Below are positions 30,701 to 35,516 of a DNA stretch of 35,516 nt, piece after piece; the first letter of the stretch is position 1, and every line of letters begins with the position of its first letter. The notes below the pieces were generated by a model. That model was not told the origin of the DNA. It did no database searches and saw nothing but the letters and a program-made list of their open reading frames with translations. Made by a program: the position numbers and the translations under genes. Source of the stretch: Fen-330 sp050008465 (GTDB lineage: Bacteria; Acidobacteriota; Terriglobia; Bryobacterales; Bryobacteraceae); contig JBEKMO010000056.1 of the NCBI GenBank assembly GCA_050008465.1, positions 1 to 35,516 of the forward strand. The letters run 5' to 3'.

Positions 30701-31356
30701 AACGAGTCGCTCTGGAAGGAAAAGTTCTGGGCGAGAACGACCGGATCGCCGCCGAACTGCGCCAGGCGTTCCGGGCGCACGGAATCCTTTGCCTGAACTT
30801 CATCAGCTCGCCGGGCTCGGGGAAGACTTCGCTGCTGGAGCGCACGCTGGAGGGCTTCGCCGCGGGTACGCGAGTGGCCCTGCTGACGGGCGACATCCAG
30901 ACGGACAACGATGCGCGGCGGCTGGCCCGCTTCGGCTTTCCGGTGCGCCAGGTCACCACGGCGGGAGCCTGTCACCTGGATGCCCGGATGGTCGAGCAGC
31001 ACCTGAAGGAGTGGGACCTGGCCGCGCTGGATCTTCTGCTGATCGAAAACGTCGGGAACCTGGTGTGCCCGACCAGTTACGACCTGGGCGAAGAAGCCAA
31101 GATCGTGGTGCTCAGCGTGACCGAGGGAGAAGACAAACCGCTGAAGTACCCGGGCATTTTCCGGAAGGCCGAGCTGATGATTCTCAACAAGACGGACCTG
31201 CTGCCGTACGTCCCCTTCCGCGTCGAGACGGCCCGCGAGAATGCCCGCGGCATCCACCCCGGGATCGAGATCCTGGAGTTGTCGTGCCAGACCGGCGCGG
31301 GGCTGGATGGCTGGAGGCGCTGGCTCCAGGAGCGGATGGAGACCCCACGGCAGTAG
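30697..31356 (+). CDS. hypB: HypB hydrogenase nickel-incorporation GTPase
   Basis: 219 residues. SIMIBI-class GTPase that delivers nickel to the large subunit with HypA. P-loop SSPGSGKTS (residues ~37-45), a Mg-binding Asp in LLTGDIQTDNDA, the metal site Cys92-His93 in GACHLD, Cys124 in NLVCP, and the base-specificity motif NKTD (164-167). It lacks both the His-rich stretch and the CxxCGC motif seen at the N-terminus of some HypB proteins, so it has only the G-domain nickel site. It is the last gene of the operon, overlapping hypA by 4 bases. HypD, HypE and HypF are not nearby. Confidence 0.95.
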   Translation: MKRVALEGKVLGENDRIAAELRQAFRAHGILCLNFISSPGSGKTSLLERTLEGFAAGTRVALLTGDIQTDNDARRLARFGFPVRQVTTAGACHLDARMVEQHLKEWDLAALDLLLIENVGNLVCPTSYDLGEEAKIVVLSVTEGEDKPLKYPGIFRKAELMILNKTDLLPYVPFRVETARENARGIHPGIEILELSCQTGAGLDGWRRWLQERMETPRQ

Positions 31357-31360
31357 GCCG

Positions 31361-31570
31361 TCAACGGCCGGGCTGGAAGTTCTTCCACTCCAGGCGGCAG
31401 TCGGAGCATTTCAGGGCGCCGTAGACATTGTAGTAACTGGTGTATCCGGTGCTTGTGTCCGACTTAGCAAGCGTCAGCTCGTCGTGAAAATGGGCGTGCT
31501 GGCGACAGAGCGCCCGGCCGCAGGCCGCACAGGCGCCGCGGGCATCGTCATCGCAGAACCAACATTTCAT
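31361..31570 (-). CDS. Small zinc-binding protein of unknown function
   Basis: 69 residues starting MKCWFC, with GGAGG 8 bases upstream of ATG 31570. Cysteines and histidines are arranged as CWFC, CAACGRALCRQHAHFH and a final CSDC, so two zinc sites of treble-clef or AN1-like character are likely. Between them is a polar segment with four Tyr (TGYTSYYNVYG). There is no transmembrane part or signal. Its stop lies 4 bases from the hypB stop, in convergent orientation. I do not recognise the family, and a link to hydrogenase assembly is only suggested by position. Confidence 0.6.
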   Translation of the reverse strand: MKCWFCDDDARGACAACGRALCRQHAHFHDELTLAKSDTSTGYTSYYNVYGALKCSDCRLEWKNFQPGR

Positions 31571-31600
31571 ATATTACCCCTCCGTTGCGTCGAGTTTACA

Positions 31601-31732
31601 GAGCCTCGCAAAATACGGTGACAGTGCGAGGGGCAACCGGGGACAGCCTGGGCCGTCCCCACAGCGGACGGCCGAGGCAGTCTCTCGGTTGCGGGCGCCC
31701 GCTTCAGTTGACCACCGTATTCTGCGAGGCTC
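31601..31732. mobile_element. MITE-like nested palindromic element with 20-bp terminal inverted repeats
   Basis: The ends 31601-31620 and 31713-31732 are inverted repeats matching at 19 of 20 positions (outer bases GAGCCTCGCA). Inside are further nested arms: GCAACCG (31633-31639) with CGGTTGC (31686-31692), and GGCCGTCC (31651-31658) with GGACGGCC (31666-31673). The whole 132 bases could fold as one long branched hairpin. There is no open frame. It sits between the zinc-protein start and the GH57 stop. It may be a non-autonomous mobile element or a structured transcript or terminator for the glucan operon. No target-site duplication is obvious. Confidence 0.6.
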
Positions 31733-31738
31733 ATCAAG

Positions 31739-33202
31739 TCAAAAGTCGCTGTTCAAAATGTCGCTGGCGCGCCGGCACAGCTCGGCGGCGTAATCGGTCC
31801 ACAGGCCGGCGCCCCAATACCGGTAGCAGCTCGTCTGGGTCATCAGCAGGTGATAGAGCGCATTGCGGTAGCGCGGATCCGAGGTGGCCACCTGGCCGAG
31901 GGCCTTGCGCGCAAACAGGGCGCTGGCGGCTTCCAACGGCCCGAGGACATGACCGTAACCTTTCACCCAGGAGAGGTTGTTGGTCCAACTGCCGCCCTCC
32001 ATGTGGAACCGGCTGTCTTCTTTTCGCAGAGCCTCGATGAGCTTTTCCAGAGCCTCCGAGCCAGCGGCGTTGCGGAATCGATCCCAGATTCGCTTCTGCA
32101 TTATGGGCTGGATGGGGGGAAAGTCGTCCTCCCCGATGCCCATGGCCTGGAGATACTCCAGGTACTCAGTTACGTTTACCGGCGGCGTCTCGGAGCCGGA
32201 GGCCTCGCGCATGACCTCGAAGTACTTACTCGGAAACTCGTTCATCATCACGCCGCCATTCTCGCCGTCAGCGACCTGGGTTACCAGCGGGGGAACGGAC
32301 CGGCCCGCCAGATTCAGGCGGGACAGGCCCTTGGCCTCGTAGTATGGCTGCATCTGGCCCACGAGCTTAGTGTCGCTGCCCTGCGTCTTGATGATGGCGA
32401 CGATGCTGAGGCTCTTGCCCCGCGAGTTCCTGGCCACCAGGCGGTGCGGAAGGTGCTTCTGACGGAGCCCCTGTCCATCCTCGACTCGCTCGACAGAGTG
32501 CTCCTGCGCCAGGACCCATTGGTAGCCGCACTCCTTGAGGGTTTTGACGAACTCGTAACACACATCCGGGTGATTCGGCAGTGCCATTTCAGGCGGGGAG
32601 AAGCCCTTGACGCGGCTCAATGCCTCCAGGCCGAAGATGGCGGCGAAGTGGTGCTGCCAGGCCAGAACATGAAGCCGGAAATCCTGCGCCGGCGTGGAGG
32701 GCGCCACCGCGTGCCCCCAGGCGGTTCCCAGCCATTCGACCGAGCGGCGATAGGCCGGGTCGCAGGTGATTGTCTTCAAGCTGTCAAAGACGTCGTTCAG
32801 GCCCATCGCGCGCAGACCACGCAGCAGGCAGCCCGAATAGTCCAGCATGACGCGAGGCTGTTTGCCTTCGTGGATGAGCTGCGGGATGAACTCCCCCATG
32901 CGCTTGTAACACCAGTGGAAAACCGGCGCATTGTGGTTGTCCCCCACGCCCTGGTTGTCCATCATGTACTTGAGATTGCTGATGACGGCAGCGGTGCCGA
33001 GGTCGCCGCCGCCGGCGGGAATGAGCGGCTGGTGCATGTGCAGCGCGATCGAGAAGGCGCTGCGGACGCGGCCGAAATCGATCCCGCACCCCGGGAGGTA
33101 AATCGGCCCCTTGCGGGCCATGGCTTGCGCGACCGCATCTTCGGATCCGCAAAGATCCGGGAGCCCGTCGACATGCTCTGGCAAACTGGCGGCACTCATC
33201 AT
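31739..33202 (-). CDS. Glycoside hydrolase family 57 protein
   Basis: 487 residues from ATG 33202, which has an AAGGAG site just upstream; an adjacent ATG at 33199 would serve equally. GH57 members are amylases, 4-alpha-glucanotransferases, alpha-galactosidases or branching enzymes with an incomplete TIM barrel. Region 1 is IALHMHQPLIP (His57-Gln-Pro). A later block QVADGENGGV (Asp312-Gly-Glu) matches the conserved region IV Asp-Gly-Glu that carries the acid/base Asp. The nucleophile Glu could be in the WVLAQEHSVE segment, but I am not sure. No signal peptide, so it acts in the cytoplasm, presumably on glycogen or maltodextrin. It lies 22 bases downstream of the phosphorylase gene in one operon. 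Confidence 0.82.
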   Translation of the reverse strand: MMSAASLPEHVDGLPDLCGSEDAVAQAMARKGPIYLPGCGIDFGRVRSAFSIALHMHQPLIPAGGGDLGTAAVISNLKYMMDNQGVGDNHNAPVFHWCYKRMGEFIPQLIHEGKQPRVMLDYSGCLLRGLRAMGLNDVFDSLKTITCDPAYRRSVEWLGTAWGHAVAPSTPAQDFRLHVLAWQHHFAAIFGLEALSRVKGFSPPEMALPNHPDVCYEFVKTLKECGYQWVLAQEHSVERVEDGQGLRQKHLPHRLVARNSRGKSLSIVAIIKTQGSDTKLVGQMQPYYEAKGLSRLNLAGRSVPPLVTQVADGENGGVMMNEFPSKYFEVMREASGSETPPVNVTEYLEYLQAMGIGEDDFPPIQPIMQKRIWDRFRNAAGSEALEKLIEALRKEDSRFHMEGGSWTNNLSWVKGYGHVLGPLEAASALFARKALGQVATSDPRYRNALYHLLMTQTSCYRYWGAGLWTDYAAELCRRASDILNSDF

Positions 33203-33224
33203 CCCTCTCCTTGCCGGCAAACCG

Positions 33225-35366
33225 TCACTTGGCCGACTGCAAGAGCACCCGGCTCGCCATGGGGGCGTAAGCTTCCTCGGCGTACTGCTTGACCATCCTC
33301 CGGGCACTGAAGTGCGGCGCCACGGTGCGAATGGCTTCCTTGGCCGTTTGTATCCACTCCCGAGGCACGCCCTTTTCATCGCGCGTGTAGAAGGCCGGCG
33401 CGATCCGCTCTTCCAGGAGGAGATAGAGCGCCTCCGCCTGGGCGGCATCCCCGCCGGCCCCGCCGGACTCGATCACCCACCCGTTGGACCCCGAGTAGCC
33501 CTCGGCCCACCAACCGTCCGGAACGCTCAGATGAGGCACCCCGTTGAGCGATGCTTTCATTCCGCTGGTCCCGCAGGCTTCCATGGGCTCGCGCGGATTG
33601 TTCAACCAGACATCGCATCCCTGGACCAACAGCTTCGCGACATGGAGGTCGTAGTCCTCGACGAAGGCGACGCGCCCGCCGAACCGGGGGTCCATGGCGT
33701 GCGCGTAGACGCGCTGCAAGGCGCGCTTGCCGGGCTCGTCGGCGGGGTGGGCTTTGCCGGCCAGGATGATCTGGACCGGACGCCGCGGAGCGTTAAGGAT
33801 GCCGGCCAGGCGCCCATGCTCGTGGAAGATCAGCTCGGGGCGCTTGTATTCGGCGAATCGGCGGGCGAATCCGATGGTGAGCGCGGCGGGGTCGAGCAGA
33901 GTGCCGGCGGCCAGCACCTGCACGGGGCTGGCCTCTTGACCGGTCCATCCGCGGCGGCCCCGCTCGCGCACGAAGTCCAATAGGTGGTGCCGCAACAACT
34001 CGCGGACAGCCCAAATCTCTTCGTCCGGAATCCCGGCGATTCGGTCCCAAAAGCCGGGCTCATCGTGGTGCTCCAGCCAATCCGCGCCCAGCCACCGCTG
34101 GTACAGCTCCGCCATCGCCGGAGCGATCCAGGTGGGCACGTGGACTCCGTTGGTATCGGCTCGCACGGGTCGCTGGTCTTCTGGAACGCCAGGCCAGAGC
34201 GAAGCCCACATGTCGCTGGTAACCTGCCGGTGGCGGCGGCTGACGGAGTTGATGGCGGCCGACCCGCGCATGGCGACGGCCGTCATGTTGAAGAGGTTCC
34301 CGTCGCCGTCATGAGCTCCCAACGCCAGGAAGGTATTGCGCCGTGCTCCCGCAGTTTGCCAAAAAAGCGCCAGTTGGTTGTCCAACATGTAGAAGGGAAA
34401 GGCGTCATGCCCGGCAGCAACGGGTGTGTGGGTGGTGAAAACGGTGCTGGACCGAACCTGATCCAAGGCGACCAGGAAACTCTCGCCCCTTTCCACCAGC
34501 TCCCGAAGGCGTTCCAGCACTACGAAGGCCGTGTGGCCTTCATTCAGATGCCATACCGTGGGGTTGTAGCCGAGCGCGCGCAGTGCCCGGACGCCACCCA
34601 CGCCGAGAACGATTTCCTGTCGCAGACGCGCCTCGTGCTCGCTCACGTAGAGCCGCGAGGAGAGCTCGCGGTCCCAGGTGGCGTTTTCCGGCACGTCGGT
34701 ATCCAGCAGAATCAATGCGACGCGGCCCAGCCGCACTCGCCAGACCGCGACATGCAGCGTACCCATGCCGAGAGGGACCTGGATCCGGCAGGGACTGCCG
34801 TCCGGAGCGGCCGCGCGCTCCACCGGCACGTCGTCGTAACTCAGCCGGTCGTAAACCTCGATTTGCCGTCCCTCGGCCGAGATCTTCTGGTGGAAGTAGC
34901 CCATCGGATACATGAAACCGACGCCGACCAGCGGCAAGCCGAGATCGCTCGCCTCCTTGCAGTGGTCGCCCGCCAGGACGCCCAGTCCGCCGGCGTAGAT
35001 GGGCAAGGATTGATGTAGAGCGAACTCGGCGGAGAAGTAGGCGATCTGACAAGAGGCCAGTTCGGGAAACCGAGCCGACCACCAGGTTCCAGCCGCTCCG
35101 CGCGCCCGATCCAGCAGCCCGATCGCAGCATCATAGGCCGCGAGGAACGAAGGATTATTGGCCGCGCGCTCCAAGCGCTCCGGCGAAATCGTGCGGAGCA
35201 AGAGAACCGGATTGTGCGCGGTCATCCTCCACAGCGGGTAGTCGAGACTCCGAAATACCTGCCGCGCCTCGGGACTCCAACTCCAGCACAGATCGTGGGC
35301 CAGTTCGCAAAGGCGGCCAATCCGATCTGGCAAAGCAACACCGCCCGAATCTGAACACGAGCTCAT
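33225..35366 (-). CDS. glgP: Alpha-glucan phosphorylase (GlgP, short type)
   Basis: 713 residues from ATG 35366; the frame stays open 26 codons upstream but without a ribosome site. Releases glucose-1-phosphate from glycogen or maltodextrin using pyridoxal phosphate. Motifs are IAYFSAEFALHQSLPIYAGG near the N-terminus, VWHLNEGHTAF, TTHTPVAAGHD, and the cofactor-binding GTSGMKASLNG with Lys604. The length and N-terminal layout match the TIGR02094-type bacterial and archaeal phosphorylases, not the longer MalP/GlgP. It is the first gene of a two-gene operon with the GH57 protein. A strong AT-rich segment upstream (35380-35430) must serve both this gene and the divergent transposase. Confidence 0.95.
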   Translation of the reverse strand: MSSCSDSGGVALPDRIGRLCELAHDLCWSWSPEARQVFRSLDYPLWRMTAHNPVLLLRTISPERLERAANNPSFLAAYDAAIGLLDRARGAAGTWWSARFPELASCQIAYFSAEFALHQSLPIYAGGLGVLAGDHCKEASDLGLPLVGVGFMYPMGYFHQKISAEGRQIEVYDRLSYDDVPVERAAAPDGSPCRIQVPLGMGTLHVAVWRVRLGRVALILLDTDVPENATWDRELSSRLYVSEHEARLRQEIVLGVGGVRALRALGYNPTVWHLNEGHTAFVVLERLRELVERGESFLVALDQVRSSTVFTTHTPVAAGHDAFPFYMLDNQLALFWQTAGARRNTFLALGAHDGDGNLFNMTAVAMRGSAAINSVSRRHRQVTSDMWASLWPGVPEDQRPVRADTNGVHVPTWIAPAMAELYQRWLGADWLEHHDEPGFWDRIAGIPDEEIWAVRELLRHHLLDFVRERGRRGWTGQEASPVQVLAAGTLLDPAALTIGFARRFAEYKRPELIFHEHGRLAGILNAPRRPVQIILAGKAHPADEPGKRALQRVYAHAMDPRFGGRVAFVEDYDLHVAKLLVQGCDVWLNNPREPMEACGTSGMKASLNGVPHLSVPDGWWAEGYSGSNGWVIESGGAGGDAAQAEALYLLLEERIAPAFYTRDEKGVPREWIQTAKEAIRTVAPHFSARRMVKQYAEEAYAPMASRVLLQSAK

Positions 35367-35397
35367 CAGGCTTTCCGCCCTCCCTAATATTACCGTG

Positions 35398-35425
35398 TTA
35401 CAAATGAAACATTCTGCTGTATACT
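35398..35425 (+). promoter_or_regulatory. Sigma-70-type promoter for the transposase-like gene
   Basis: TTACAA (35398-35403) and TATACT (35420-35425) are spaced by 16 bases. The start of transcription would fall at about 35432, practically at the GTG start codon 35433, so the mRNA may be leaderless. The boxes are one and two mismatches from consensus. Confidence 0.45.
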
Positions 35426-35432
35426 TGTTTTC

Positions 35433-35516
35433 GTGGGTGCGCAATCGTATGCGGCGCCAGGCCCACAGCAGAAACGCTTTGCGGCATACCTGGATGGCCT
35501 GGCGCTGGCCGCAGGG
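35433..35516 (+). CDS. N-terminal fragment of an IS701-like DDE transposase (runs off window)
   Basis: 28 codons from GTG 35433 to the window edge, still open. The segment QQKRFAAYLDGLALAAG resembles the N-terminal start of IS701-family transposases, where a similar RFAAYxxxLA block precedes a short spacer and a highly conserved ERKS motif. No ribosome site is visible, fitting the possible leaderless transcript. The evidence is short and the insertion sequence's ends lie at least partly outside the window. Confidence 0.4.
   Translation, partial: MGAQSYAAPGPQQKRFAAYLDGLALAAG

Overview
The window is high-GC DNA from an acidobacterium, most probably of the Solibacter/Bryobacter lineage. Three lineage-typical signatures support this. 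A secreted beta-propeller protein (5238-7067) ends in a domain resembling the Solibacter C-terminal domain (TIGR03437 type). An 897-residue two-part FtsX/MacB-like orphan permease of the ADOP type (8175-10868) is paired with an acidobacterial PadR-like regulator (10873-11211). A third sign is the number of small Cys-rich and Pro-rich proteins. This assignment is recognition by eye, not a database result.

Layout. 1-4858: the 3' part of a type IV pilus/type II secretion operon (PilB/GspE ATPase end, PilM-, PilN-, PilO- and PilP-like proteins, and a pseudopilin-like protein with a Pro-Gly-Gln-rich tail). 4865-8145: a small zincin, the Solibacter-type propeller protein and a secreted FecR-domain protein. 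8175-11274: the ADOP permease and PadR pair, with a near-consensus promoter carrying two TGTNNACA sites. 11340-15008: a secreted helical protein, a Cys-rich mini-protein, an eroded tandem duplication with hicBA-like debris, an Fe-S uracil-DNA glycosylase and an NPPF-type methyltransferase. 15039-18364: an amidohydrolase-CIA30 fusion, a second methyltransferase, a 49-residue membrane protein and a JAMM peptidase. 18406-21165: a Tat-exported GH94-like protein. 21162-21843: a REP/RAYT element. 21840-25225: an acyl-CoA synthetase, a PqqD-like protein, gene debris and an Sfp-type phosphopantetheinyl transferase.

25292-31570: a periplasmic glutathione peroxidase, then a complete membrane-bound uptake [NiFe] hydrogenase operon (hyaA-hyaB-hyaC-hyaD-hypC-hypA-hypB) and a small zinc-ribbon protein. 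The small subunit has all six cysteines of the proximal [4Fe-3S] cluster known from O2-tolerant hydrogenases, so aerobic H2 oxidation feeding quinone through cytochrome b is likely. Two things are odd. HypA has lost its zinc-ribbon, and the small-subunit chaperones HyaE/HyaF and the cofactor proteins HypD/E/F are absent from the window. 31601-31732 is a nested palindromic, MITE-like element. 31739-35366 is a glycogen/maltodextrin operon (GlgP-type phosphorylase and a GH57 protein). The right edge holds the start of an IS701-like transposase.

The strongest candidates for something undescribed are the zinc-ribbon-less HypA in an O2-tolerant hydrogenase operon, and the REP/RAYT element, whose GTAG tetranucleotides supply the stop codons of three consecutive genes. 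No rRNA, tRNA or CRISPR array was found.
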